In this document: in pieces, positions 1 to 8,685 of the stretch | How the letters are laid out: each line of letters opens with the position of its first letter | Position numbering within the stretch: the stretch's first letter is position 1 | From: Cohnella zeiphila | GTDB taxonomy: Bacteria; Bacillota; Bacilli; Paenibacillales; Paenibacillaceae | Assembly: GCF_014212055.1 (NCBI RefSeq) | Contig: NZ_JACJVO010000033.1 | Location: 62,001 to 126,000 of the forward strand | Direction: 5' to 3' | DNA length: 64,000 bases | Position numbers and translations under genes: made by a program | The notes under the pieces: model-generated | The model's database searches: none | Told to the model about the DNA's origin: nothing | The model's input: the letters and a program-made list of their open reading frames with translations, nothing else

Positions 1-510
1 GGCTTCCTCCAGTTCCGGCGGTAACTGCTCAAAGTATGTTTTGATGAGTACGAGGAAGAACGCGTTGACAAGTCCCGGGATCACATAGATCCAGAACGTG
101 TTGAGCAGATGAAGTTCATACATCAAAATGTAGTTCGGAATGAGGCCTGCTTGAATGTACATCGTCAGGATGACGACGATATACATCGGTTTGCGAAAGG
201 GTGTCGCACGCTTCGTCAACCCAAAAGCGAACATCGAACAGCCAAACAGCGTGATCAGCGTCCCGATGACGGTTCGACCGATCGAGATCAGGAGAGGCCC
301 GGTAAGATCATTTTTTTTGAAAATCTCGCTATAGTTGACGAGTGTAAAACTCCTTGGCACGAGGAAGCTCGGATGGCCAACCACAAGCGATGGCTCAGAC
401 AATGAATAGATAAGGATAAAGTAAAACGGGTAGCAGGTCGCCAGCGCAAGCAACCCGAGCGCGGCGTAATTCATAATATTGAACATACGATAGGACGGCG
501 ATTCCCTCAT
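1..510 (-). CDS. Carbohydrate ABC transporter permease, LplC/YtcP type (partial)
   Basis: This is the N-terminal 170 residues of an inner-membrane permease; the stop lies beyond the left edge. It starts at an ATG preceded by AAGGGGG. Hydrophobic segments near residues 12-35, 75-95 and 105-125 fit the MalG-like fold, and the visible part breaks off in the EAA loop (LPPELEEA), the contact site for the transport ATPase. With the permease just upstream it forms the two-permease core of an Lpl-type importer, which takes up oligosaccharides from polymer breakdown. No ATPase gene is in view, which is usual for this type because a shared MsmX-like ATPase serves many importers. The family is clear; the substrate is unknown. 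Confidence 0.9.
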   Translation of the reverse strand, partial: MRESPSYRMFNIMNYAALGLLALATCYPFYFILIYSLSEPSLVVGHPSFLVPRSFTLVNYSEIFKKNDLTGPLLISIGRTVIGTLITLFGCSMFAFGLTKRATPFRKPMYIVVILTMYIQAGLIPNYILMYELHLLNTFWIYVIPGLVNAFFLVLIKTYFEQLPPELEEA

Positions 511-528
511 TCTTTTGTCCCCCTTGCC

Positions 529-1434
529 TTACAAAATCGACCGGCCGTTGATCCGTTTGCTTATCGCGTTCGCTGCCAATAGCAGCAAAACGCTGACGAG
601 CGATTTCATGATCCCGACCGCCGTTGCATAAGAAAAGCTCAGGCCCTGCAGCCCCATTTTATACGTGTAGGTGTCCAGGTTCTCGAGCCGATCCATGACC
701 ATCGGATTCATGAAAGTGAACATCTGCTCGAAGCCGCCACCGGCCAGCAAATTACCGATGCCGAGGATTAGTAGCACAACAAAAGTCGGCAGCATACCCG
801 GGAGTGAGATGTGCCAAGCTTCTTGGTATCGGCTCGCTCCGTCGACCCGCGCTGCTTCATACAGCTCTTGGTCGACCCCACTCAGCGCTGCAAGATAGAT
901 GATGGCGCCCCAGCCAAGCCCCTTCCACATGCCTACCAACGTCTGAAAGTACCAGGCGATGCCCGAATTTGAAAGCAAGTCAGTCGGCGTATGAATCAGA
1001 CCGAATTGCAGCAGCAGCTTGTTGATCGCTCCTTCGTCTACCGAGAAGAATGAGAAGAAGACCGAATATACGATGATCCACGAGATGAAGTTCGGGAGAG
1101 ACGATACGGTCTGCACAAACTTGCGAAACTTCATCTTCTTCACTTCGTTCAGCAGCAGCGCGAGAATCATCGGGGCGGGCGAGGTCAAGAGGCTGAGAAA
1201 GCTGATGACCAGCGTGTTTCGAAGTGCATGCATGAACTGAGCGTCGGTCAGCACCCGGTGAAAATGCTTAAGGCCGACGAAATCCTGTTCCAGAATCGGC
1301 TTGCCTGGAAAGTAATCCTGGAATGCCATAAGCCAACCGAACAAAGGGACATAATTAAATAGTAAGATGAAGGCAAAAAACGGCACGGTCATCAGAATGA
1401 GCGGCAGCTTGATGCTGCGAAACTTAGTGCTCAT
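529..1434 (-). CDS. Carbohydrate ABC transporter permease, LplB type
   Basis: A 301-residue integral membrane permease, normal length for the LplB/UgpA family. Hydrophobic helices begin at about residue 10, and the EAA signature (EAARVDGASRY) starts at about residue 193. GGAAGG lies just upstream of the ATG. The start overlaps the stop of the GH2 relic by four bases (ATGA), so it could be translationally coupled to that remnant. It is followed after 18 bases by the second permease, so both belong to one importer. The substrate is probably an oligosaccharide, given the secreted carbohydrate-binding protein encoded upstream. Confidence 0.92.
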   Translation of the reverse strand: MSTKFRSIKLPLILMTVPFFAFILLFNYVPLFGWLMAFQDYFPGKPILEQDFVGLKHFHRVLTDAQFMHALRNTLVISFLSLLTSPAPMILALLLNEVKKMKFRKFVQTVSSLPNFISWIIVYSVFFSFFSVDEGAINKLLLQFGLIHTPTDLLSNSGIAWYFQTLVGMWKGLGWGAIIYLAALSGVDQELYEAARVDGASRYQEAWHISLPGMLPTFVVLLILGIGNLLAGGGFEQMFTFMNPMVMDRLENLDTYTYKMGLQGLSFSYATAVGIMKSLVSVLLLLAANAISKRINGRSIL

Positions 1435-1745
1435 GATAAACCTTCCAGCATTCGTTTCGTTCGCTCAAGCGGAACCTTTGGTTGCCCAAACTGTTGTTCT
1501 TGTTCGTTGCGCAAAACATTCGGCACGCCCCGACTCTCGTTATGAGATACCCAAGCGACGATGCACGGATGGTTGAAGTCCCGCTCCTCGATTTTCTGAA
1601 AAGAGAACGGGACATGTCCGCCTTCGTGCTCACCTACTTTTCGGCCATTCACCCCTACCGTAGCCGCATAATCGACGGCTCCCCCATTTAAGTTGATCCA
1701 GTTCTTCCGCTTGAACTGCGGACGTGGATACTCGTTTCTCGCCAT
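1431..1745 (-). pseudogene. Skeletonised remnant of a GH2 beta-glycosidase
   Basis: A 104-codon open frame with a perfect-looking start (GGAGGG, 8 bases, ATG). It joins four stretches that belong far apart in glycoside hydrolase family 2 enzymes: the N terminus (ARNEYPRPQFKRKNWINLNG), part of the sugar-binding sandwich (YAATVGVNGRKVGEHEGGH), the acid/base region of the barrel (HPCIVAWVSHNESRG) and a typical C-terminal tail (QPKVPLERTK). A full enzyme has about 600 or more residues, so most of the gene has been removed by deletions that kept the frame. The family usually has NES followed by W; here it is R. It cannot form a barrel. I infer it is a dead gene whose start and stop survive and whose end still overlaps the permease gene. 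Confidence 0.75.
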
Positions 1746-1875
1746 GCTGCAATCCCTCCATGCCAGAAACTCGCCGGCTTTCGTTGGTTCGTCAATCTAC
1801 ACTTTCATCGTACAGGAGGACGGAGAGCGGAACAGTTCATAAATTTCGAGACCTGATTCTAAAAATTTATAGAAA

Positions 1876-1920
1876 TGCGGGGACTGGAAGACGTTGGCTT
1901 TTGCGTCTCCAGTCCCCGCA
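1876..1920 (-). terminator. Rho-independent terminator after the discoidin protein gene
   Basis: A long hairpin: TGCGGGGACTGG at 1876-1887 pairs with CCAGTCCCCGCA at 1909-1920, and AGACG with CGTCT inside. On the minus strand it is followed by a T-rich run. It lies 60 bases past the stop at 1980 and before the GH2 relic, so the relic and permeases need their own promoter or read-through. Confidence 0.8.
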
Positions 1921-1979
1921 TGATGACTCGTTTTGTATGAACTGCACCTGGCATGGAAAGAAAGATTCCCCTTTGTTGC

Positions 1980-4900
1980 TTAGAACTCCTCATTAAGTTG
2001 CTTGCGAGTCTGAAGCGGCAGCTGCTCGATCTCGTCGATCGACATGCTGCCAAACCGATCCTCGAGCAGGGAAAGCGGCTCAAGCTGCGCAACCGTGCAC
2101 CAAGTCAGCCAGACACCAATCCCATCGTACTTGAACTCCGTCACGTCGCCACCCTCCTCTACCAATCCAGGGTAGGCGTAGCCGAGCGTACCATTCCAAT
2201 CTGTCGTACGGTTGGCATTGTTCTGCAGGATACGGGCCATGTTCAGGTCATGCTCATCGTCAGTATACAGATAGAGCCGATAATAAGCCGCGCCCATGTA
2301 TGCCATGTACATATCCGTATAAGAATGACCCGTCGCGACAAGGCTTTGACCGACGAGGCCGCTCGCAGGGAACGGCGAATAGTCGTTCGTATCGACAGAA
2401 CCGTCTGTCGCCTTGGACGGCGCATTTCGGTCGCTGTCGTAAGTAGAAGCCGTCGTCGGCTTGCCCACGGCGATGTTGGTATGGTCGGACGAGCGGTATA
2501 CCTTAAGCTCCCATACGCTGACCCAGTCTCCAGGTGATTCTGTCCCCGTCACGGTCAGGCGCACGTATCTCGCGTTCGCACTGCCGGTATCCTCGTAAGA
2601 CGGACTGCCGGCTGCCGAGTTCGATGTTCGGTCCTTGAACAGGGTCCAATTCGTGCCGTCGTTCGAAACCTCAATTTTGTATTGGTAGATATTGTTCGGG
2701 AATTCAAAGTAGGTTTCGACTTTCTCGATCGCGGTTGTCTGACCCAGGTCGACCTGAAGCCACTGCGGCTTTGCGTCTCCCGCCGCTGCCCACCGGGTGC
2801 CGCCAGGCGTAATCTCGTAGTTCCATGCGTAAGTCCATGTCTCCGTATAAGCGGCCGCACCTTGGGCAGCCGTAAGCCACTTCGCCGTTTTCGTCGCGTC
2901 ATAAAGCGCGAGGAACGCGTTGATCGCCAGCGCACCCGCTTCTTTGTCGATCGTGTTGTTGTTATCCGACGTACCGCCGACGTACTGCGTCGTCTCATAT
3001 ACATGATCGTATGCATAATCGCCGGCCGCAACGGCGGCGTTTAAGTAATCCATATCATTTGTCACTCGGTAGAGTTTAATTAAAAACCGGATCGGGTTGG
3101 TCGTGTTGAACTTACCGGTATGGACCGGATTACCCGCTTGATTGTAAATTCGGTAATAAGAGCCGTCCGCATTCTGGTTTGCGACGAGCCAATCGCCGAA
3201 CGTTTGCGCATAATTCAGCCACGCGGTCTTCGTTTGCCCGTTCTCCTCCATGACGCGATAAGCGTCTACGACGCCCTCCATGCCATCACTGACGGTACGG
3301 AGATCGACGTCATTGGGACGGAAAGAACCGCCAGACTCATACGGTTCGTACCAGATTTTTGGCAAGCCGGACGGGGTCATGGAGTGATTTACCCAGAAAT
3401 CGACCATCGCCGATCCTTTGTTTAAGATGCCGCTATCATTGTTCTGGAGGCCATATCGGATCATCTGGTACGCCGCCGGGAGCTGCTGCCCGACGAAGCC
3501 CATGACCATCCCATTACCGGTAACCTGTCCGTTTGGAATTGCCGCCTTGAACGGCAGGCCGATGACGCCATTGTAATCTCGTGAGTAGGTATCTAACAGT
3601 TCGATCGCGTTGTTGTAAACACTCGGGACCGAAACTGCCTGCACCTGTGGATTGTACAAGCCGTAATAATATCGCCAATGATTCTTCATGGCTTCGTTGT
3701 AATCCGTGCCGGAAGTGAACCGAAGCGCCAGCTGATATTGGTGGGAGAAACCCGCTTGCACCGGATGGCTGCGTCGTGTCCAGCCACCGCCCAAATAGCT
3801 TTTCTCGCCTTCCATTCCCGGATAAACAAAGTCAAGCGAAGGCTGCGTACCCTTGTGCACGCCTAGACTGCCGAACTGAATCGAGCCATCAACGAGCCAT
3901 TCCGAAGTTTTCTCCGTAACGCCCGAGGCGTCTTCGGCGTTGATGTGTCCGAGCGAAGCGATATCCCCGCTGTTCCGGTTCTGCATCATGAAGAAAGGCA
4001 GCGTGAGCCGCATCTCGCGAATGTAATCGTAATCGTCATCAAAGCCTTTTCCCAAGGCTCCCGCGACCGCATCGGCATTTTGCTTGTACCAGACCCCTGG
4101 CGCCAGCATATCGTATTGCATGATGCTCTCTGGGGCTGCCGGAGTCAAGCTGAATTTCGTGTTGAACCCCTCGTCCCTGCTGTCAGCCCGTAAGACCGTA
4201 GCGGTGCGTGATACGACAAAAGATCCTTCTCCTCCGCCGGCTGCTGTCGCCGTATAGACGTCCTGAAATCCGATTTGGCTCCCGTTGTCGGTCGTAACGG
4301 TTCCGCTTAAAGTAAGCCCTCCTCCTGTCCAAGCCGCACTGGTGTAAGCCGATTCGTAAGCACGCATATTGCCCATGCTGTCTTTGATAAGCACCGACTG
4401 TGGCATCGACTGGCCGTAAACACGTTCGCCATTTGATCGATAGATGCCGATGCCGTATCGGTTCGGTGCAACGGTCTCCGTCTTTAGCCGGTAATCGCCG
4501 GAGATCAGCTGATTGGTCGAGAGTGTCGGGCTTTCGGGTCCAAATACCTTGAACTCGTAAATGCTTGCCCACATTCCGCTTGATTGGGTGCCCGTCACCG
4601 TGATGCGGACGAAGCGGCCGGTCTGGCTGCCCAGATCGGTATAGGCGGGATTCGCAAGTTCCGTATTGGTTGTTCGATCGGCGAATAGGTGCCACTGAGA
4701 GCCATTGTCCGATACTTCGATTTTGTATTGATAATAAGAGTCCGTAAATTCAAAGGCCGTCTCTATGCGCGCAATCGCGAGCGGCTGGCCCAAGTCGATT
4801 TGCAGCCATTGCGGCTTTGAGCTGCCGTTCGCGGCCCACCTCGTACCAACGGAATCGCCGTCGACAGCGCGGTCCGGACCGTAAGCGACATCCTGGTTGC

Positions 4901-5870
4901 TACTCGAAGTCGCTGGCTTCCCCTGAGCCAAATTCAACGTGGCGAGCACCTTGAACTCTTTGATACTAGCCCAGACGCTCGCGTTTTGTTGTCCGGTCAC
5001 CGTAATGCGCACATACCGACCCGTTACGCCGCCGCGGTCATCATAAAATGGAGCGCCTAAAACGGTATTGGACGTGCGGTCAGCCAATGTCGTCCAGGTT
5101 GACTGATCCTGCGAAACCTCAACTTTGTATTGATAATAGGAATCATCGAATTCAAAAAAAGTCTGCGTACCTACGATCCGATAGCTCTGCCCCAAATCAA
5201 CCTGCAACCATTGTGGTTTTGAGCTGCCGTTCGCAGCCCATCGTGTCATCGCGGAATCGCCGTCGACCGCCATCTCCGGCGCATGAGCGCTGTCCTGCGC
5301 CGAAGATGCGCTTACCGCCTTGCCAAGCGCCGCATTTACAACGTCCTCCTGCTCGAATGGAGCAATACGAAATTCCTTAATGCTGGCCCACATGCCCGCG
5401 TCCTGGGTGCCAGTTACCGCAATTCTGACGTAACGGCCTAAAGCGCTGCCCGTATCCCGATATTCGCCCTTGGCCAGCGCAGTATTGCCCGTCCGATCGG
5501 CGAAAGTGGTCCAAGCCGAGCCGTCATTTGACGTTTCGATTTTGTACTGATAATACGAATCGGTGAATTCAAAGGATGTCTCCACCTCTGAGATCCTACG
5601 CGAGGCGCCGAGATCGACCTGCAACCATTGCGGCTTTGAGCTGCCATTCGCTGCCCAGCGCGTCGACGAATTCCCGTCGATCGCCATCTCAACATTATGT
5701 GCAGCGTCCTGAACTGACGAAGCTGTAGCCGTTTGGCCCAAAGACAGGTTAACATCTTCCTTGGCCGCATCCGCAAAAGCTACAGGGAAAATGCTGAGCA
5801 GCAATGCAACTACTGTAAGCACACAAATCAAATACTGGCCGATCGCTCGCCTCCATCGTTTCTGCTGCAT
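1980..5870 (-). CDS. Large secreted discoidin (F5/8C) and alpha/alpha-barrel protein
   Basis: I chose the ATG at 5870 (GGAGG, 7-base spacing) over a GTG 39 bases upstream; the product has 1296 residues. A basic start and hydrophobic segment ending in AFADA form a signal peptide. Three F5/8 type C (CBM32-like) domains follow at roughly residues 40-171, 177-309 and 311-443, each with the TRWAANGSSKPQWLQ motif. After a beta-rich stretch comes an alpha/alpha-barrel glycosidase-like region, about 700-1024 and 1167-1296. The barrel is interrupted at about 1025-1164 by a fourth discoidin domain in permuted order (see findings). Probably a secreted carbohydrate-active enzyme acting on plant or microbial polysaccharide; the activity is not assignable. 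The C-terminal stretch (DEIEQLPLQTRKQ) seems normal for this group. Confidence 0.85.
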   Translation of the reverse strand: MQQKRWRRAIGQYLICVLTVVALLLSIFPVAFADAAKEDVNLSLGQTATASSVQDAAHNVEMAIDGNSSTRWAANGSSKPQWLQVDLGASRRISEVETSFEFTDSYYQYKIETSNDGSAWTTFADRTGNTALAKGEYRDTGSALGRYVRIAVTGTQDAGMWASIKEFRIAPFEQEDVVNAALGKAVSASSAQDSAHAPEMAVDGDSAMTRWAANGSSKPQWLQVDLGQSYRIVGTQTFFEFDDSYYQYKVEVSQDQSTWTTLADRTSNTVLGAPFYDDRGGVTGRYVRITVTGQQNASVWASIKEFKVLATLNLAQGKPATSSSNQDVAYGPDRAVDGDSVGTRWAANGSSKPQWLQIDLGQPLAIARIETAFEFTDSYYQYKIEVSDNGSQWHLFADRTTNTELANPAYTDLGSQTGRFVRITVTGTQSSGMWASIYEFKVFGPESPTLSTNQLISGDYRLKTETVAPNRYGIGIYRSNGERVYGQSMPQSVLIKDSMGNMRAYESAYTSAAWTGGGLTLSGTVTTDNGSQIGFQDVYTATAAGGGEGSFVVSRTATVLRADSRDEGFNTKFSLTPAAPESIMQYDMLAPGVWYKQNADAVAGALGKGFDDDYDYIREMRLTLPFFMMQNRNSGDIASLGHINAEDASGVTEKTSEWLVDGSIQFGSLGVHKGTQPSLDFVYPGMEGEKSYLGGGWTRRSHPVQAGFSHQYQLALRFTSGTDYNEAMKNHWRYYYGLYNPQVQAVSVPSVYNNAIELLDTYSRDYNGVIGLPFKAAIPNGQVTGNGMVMGFVGQQLPAAYQMIRYGLQNNDSGILNKGSAMVDFWVNHSMTPSGLPKIWYEPYESGGSFRPNDVDLRTVSDGMEGVVDAYRVMEENGQTKTAWLNYAQTFGDWLVANQNADGSYYRIYNQAGNPVHTGKFNTTNPIRFLIKLYRVTNDMDYLNAAVAAGDYAYDHVYETTQYVGGTSDNNNTIDKEAGALAINAFLALYDATKTAKWLTAAQGAAAYTETWTYAWNYEITPGGTRWAAAGDAKPQWLQVDLGQTTAIEKVETYFEFPNNIYQYKIEVSNDGTNWTLFKDRTSNSAAGSPSYEDTGSANARYVRLTVTGTESPGDWVSVWELKVYRSSDHTNIAVGKPTTASTYDSDRNAPSKATDGSVDTNDYSPFPASGLVGQSLVATGHSYTDMYMAYMGAAYYRLYLYTDDEHDLNMARILQNNANRTTDWNGTLGYAYPGLVEEGGDVTEFKYDGIGVWLTWCTVAQLEPLSLLEDRFGSMSIDEIEQLPLQTRKQLNEEF

Positions 5871-5916
5871 GTTGAAGCCTCCGTCTCGATTTGTTTTTTG
5901 CCCAGACACGACTCAA

Positions 5917-5975
5917 ATTGTAGGTCCGGCGGAAACGGAAAACCATTCAAAAATTTACTGAACGCATTTCAAAAA
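5917..5975 (-). promoter_or_regulatory. Promoter of the discoidin protein gene with 21-bp-spaced direct repeats
   Basis: On the minus strand TACAAT (5922-5917) is a good -10 box with no good -35 at the right distance. Upstream, CATTCAAAAA (5944) and CATTTCAAAAA (5965), read on the plus strand, are direct repeats exactly 21 bp apart, with a third partial copy at 5976. Two-turn direct repeats overlapping the -35 region are typical of AraC-family activator sites. Confidence 0.5.
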
Positions 5976-6194
5976 CATTGAATTTTCGGAACGAACCTCC
6001 TATTCATGAACACCGCTTCTGGCTCGGACGATGATGAATACGAATTGCTGGCTTGTTTGATAACGTGCGTTCGTTCCCATTCTGTCGAACGCTGGCGCTA
6101 TCTTATTCCTAATTTCATCTCGAGGAAGGAATTGGATGGCCCTTGTCGAATATAGGGTCTTTATGCCTAGTAAAAATGAACGAGGGGGATCTAT

Positions 6195-6824
6195 ATGGAG
6201 GTTGAAACTGCTTATTTTCAAGAGCCGCCACCGATTGCCAAACAGAAGCCATTAATTCATCAACCGCTCTTTATCATCGCGCTTGTCCTTGCGATCATTT
6301 CTGTGGCCGGTGTCGGTTATCTTTACCAAATGAACACAGATTTAAAGAAGCAATCGGAAGCACAGCAGACGTCACTTGACGAACTGTCGAAGAGGATCGA
6401 GGCTTATAAAGCGGACTCAAGCAAACTCGCCGCGTTGCAAGATAGAGCTGATGCAATCGCAAAAGCATCATATCTTACGGTGTTACAGCATGATATTGAA
6501 GGCGGAGTCGTTACCGACGACTTTGTCGTTAGTAAAACTTACTTTAGCATTGCGGATGACAATAAATTAGATGTCACCATCGACTTGGATACACAGCCAC
6601 AAATGAACCTGCATTACACGGGCCAAGGCGCGTTCGACTTGAGTGATCGGGAATTGCGTGCGAAAAGTCTTGCCATTATAGACGCGGTTAAGAACCGCTA
6701 TGCCTCGGAAGCCCCTGACAGTTTGCCCAAATGGGACGGCTCGACCTCCGTTAGTCTGACGATTAAAAACTATGCGATTGGTGATTCGTCGTCTGGCGAG
6801 TTCAAACTCGTCGGTGAAAAGTAA
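6195..6824 (+). CDS. Membrane-anchored coiled-coil protein of unknown function
   Basis: 209 residues, start set by GAGGGGGAT five bases before the ATG. A cytoplasmic tail of about 25 residues precedes one transmembrane segment (about 27-46, rich in I, L, V and A). A coiled-coil-like stretch (about 48-85) follows, then an extracellular alpha/beta region with SADDNKLDVTIDLD-type strands. The layout resembles a signal-anchored envelope protein. I do not recognise a family. It stands alone between a secreted protein gene and a spore-associated gene on the other strand, so context does not help. Confidence 0.7.
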   Translation: MEVETAYFQEPPPIAKQKPLIHQPLFIIALVLAIISVAGVGYLYQMNTDLKKQSEAQQTSLDELSKRIEAYKADSSKLAALQDRADAIAKASYLTVLQHDIEGGVVTDDFVVSKTYFSIADDNKLDVTIDLDTQPQMNLHYTGQGAFDLSDRELRAKSLAIIDAVKNRYASEAPDSLPKWDGSTSVSLTIKNYAIGDSSSGEFKLVGEK

Positions 6825-6839
6825 GAACAAAAAAAGCTT

Positions 6840-7056
6840 CGTCCGATCCGTGTTAACAAACGCGAGTCGTACGGGGCTTCCTTTCTTCCTACCTCTAGTC
6901 GCTACAATATCATTCGCCTCGTCGTTAAACTTGCCGCATCCTCGTTTGGCGCGGTGGCCCTATTGCAAGAACCCGACGCAAAGCATCTCCAAACAGGCAA
7001 AACGAAACGGCCTCCGTCTCACGGAATTCAGGACAAAGGCCGCATCTTGGCCGTTT
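6840..7056. other. Gene-free stretch with an inverted repeat
   Basis: No credible gene. AAACGGCC and GGCCGTTT near 7007-7050 bracket about 40 bases and could form a terminator-like structure at the 3' end of the convergent gene that stops at 7057. No clear T-run follows, so this is weak. Confidence 0.3.
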
Positions 7057-7791
7057 TCAGAACTTTGAATACCTCAAAATCTTTCTATACATGGTTTTGT
7101 CTTTAAGCGCGTTAAAAATACTCATATCCGGCTTAGTATTAATCTCCAGGATCCAAGGCTTCATATTTGAATCGATTGCAATATCGACTCCGAAAGCTTT
7201 TTTACTTCTATAACTTTTACCAAGAATAATGCTCGCTTTTCTCCCTAAAGATTTCATCTTCGTTATAAAGTTTGCCCTGGCGGTTCCGGTAAGATGTGTT
7301 TTGAGTAAAGTGTCTATCGGTAATGGCGTGCCTCCGCTGTGAAAGTTCGTTACGATCTTGTTCGGTTTAGCCAACCGCCCAACGATACCGGTTGTTTCGG
7401 GTTGACCGTTTCTGTTCTTTTGCACCATCACCCTTATATCGAATGAACGGCCATTATGTTTTAACAGATCAATACCTTTTTGTGCAATATATTTGTTTTT
7501 ATATAGAAACTTTTCAATCGAACTATATAACGCATCAAATGTAGCAAAATTCCTTGAGGCAGTACCGCTTCTTAAAACAAAGCCATTATGGGTTTTGGTT
7601 ATCTTATAGATTCCGTGACCCCCAGTGCCCTCGTCCGGTTTTAAGAATATCGAGTGATATTTATTTGTCATTCTAAAGATTGTTGATTTTGTAGCTGCTC
7701 TTGTATCAGGTAAAAACATGATGATATCTCTATATTTTTTCATATAATGATATTTTCCTAATTTGCCCATTTTGTATTTCACCTTTTTCAC
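7057..7791 (-). CDS. YheC/YheD-family ATP-grasp protein (spore-coat associated)
   Basis: The start is the GTG at 7791, with AGGAGG nine bases upstream; a longer frame from 7893 lacks such a site. The 244-residue product has the ATP-grasp landmarks of the YheC/YheD endospore coat-associated family: a lysine and glycine-rich loop (FLKPDEGTGGHGIYKI), GRSFDIRVMVQ in the middle, and the metal-binding end (DIAIDSNMKPWILEINTKPD). It probably joins an amino acid or peptide to a carboxyl group in an ATP-dependent way; the substrate of the family is not known to me. It is shorter than full YheC/D proteins, lacking their N-terminal extension. Confidence 0.85.
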   Translation of the reverse strand: MKKVKYKMGKLGKYHYMKKYRDIIMFLPDTRAATKSTIFRMTNKYHSIFLKPDEGTGGHGIYKITKTHNGFVLRSGTASRNFATFDALYSSIEKFLYKNKYIAQKGIDLLKHNGRSFDIRVMVQKNRNGQPETTGIVGRLAKPNKIVTNFHSGGTPLPIDTLLKTHLTGTARANFITKMKSLGRKASIILGKSYRSKKAFGVDIAIDSNMKPWILEINTKPDMSIFNALKDKTMYRKILRYSKF

Positions 7792-8100
7792 TCTATCTAC
7801 CCTCCTAGGAGAATAATGATAAAACCTTTCCGAATTCTCCTCATTTTCCCATGGGATCTTACGAATCGACTTGATAAGGGTTCGCGCGAACACCGCATTT
7901 CATCCTCGCTGCAAAATTTTATGCACCATCCATGCAATATGCTTGGACGAGAGCACCCAAATCATAAATGGAATATATCTATCCCTTATTTTCCGCGGCG
8001 ACAAGCCTCAATATCGAATTCTTGCTCTCGTATTTCCCAATCGTTATCAGAAGTCCTACATTTGTTTATAATGTGGTTTATCAAAGGGGGGGTGGTTAGT
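7792..8100. other. Divergent intergenic region between yheC/D-like gene and adaA
   Basis: About 310 bases that must hold two divergent promoters. AT-rich stretches occur near 7995-8075, but I could not assign firm -35/-10 pairs or an Ada box. Confidence 0.3.
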
Positions 8101-8685
8101 GTGGAAGACGATCTCTTTCAGTCCGTTTACGACGCGATTTTACGACGCGATACTTGTTACGATGGCAGGTACTATGTGGGAATCACTTCAACGGGGATTT
8201 TCTGCAGGCCTTCGTGCAGGTCACGGATTCCGAAACGGCAAAATGTCAAAGTTTTCGGCAGCATCGAGGAAGCGCGTCAAGCGGGATTTCGCGCGTGTAA
8301 AAGATGCCAGCCCGACAACCCAAGTCAACATGGCCCTGATGCGGAAATGGTTCAGAGAATACGCGGTTTCATTCAAAATCGGTACAGCGAAAGTTTGACT
8401 CTAGGCGAGATGGGCGCCGCTCTGAATTTAAGCCCTTTTCACTTGCATCGCGTATATAAACGGATGACCGGTATAACCCCGGCAAGAGAACTGCTTCATA
8501 CTCGGATGGAAGCGGCGAAGCATTTACTCGTTCAAAAGGATCGTACGATAGCCGATATCGCCGCTGCCGTTCGATACCGCAGCGTATCCCATTTTTCAGT
8601 TGTTTTTCAAAGAACGATCGGTTGTACGCCGAGTGAATACCAGATAAAAAAGGAGCTTTCTTCGAATGGACAGCACTGCGACTGA
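8101..8685 (+). CDS. adaA: AdaA: methylphosphotriester-DNA methyltransferase and transcriptional activator
   Basis: The GTG at 8101 follows AAAGGGGGGG; 194 residues. The N-terminal Ada zinc domain shows the four zinc cysteines C35, C39 (GIFCRPSCRSR), C66 and C69 (CKRCQP); C35 corresponds to the residue that takes a methyl group from methylphosphotriesters. A C-terminal AraC-type helix-turn-helix pair (about residues 90-185, SLTLGEMGAALNLSPFHLHR) binds DNA after methylation. It therefore senses alkylation damage and activates its own operon. It overlaps adaB by 20 bases, as in the two-gene ada systems of Bacillus. Confidence 0.95.
   Translation: MEDDLFQSVYDAILRRDTCYDGRYYVGITSTGIFCRPSCRSRIPKRQNVKVFGSIEEARQAGFRACKRCQPDNPSQHGPDAEMVQRIRGFIQNRYSESLTLGEMGAALNLSPFHLHRVYKRMTGITPARELLHTRMEAAKHLLVQKDRTIADIAAAVRYRSVSHFSVVFQRTIGCTPSEYQIKKELSSNGQHCD

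Noticed and set aside
4795..5660. Repeated segments around the TRWAANGSSKPQWLQ motif, considered as DNA repeats
   Set aside because: They are explained by the tandem discoidin domains of one gene, not by an independent repeat element.
6000..6221. Minus-strand open frame between the discoidin gene and the coiled-coil protein gene
   Set aside because: No ribosome binding site, no similarity, and it overlaps the better-supported plus-strand start at 6195.
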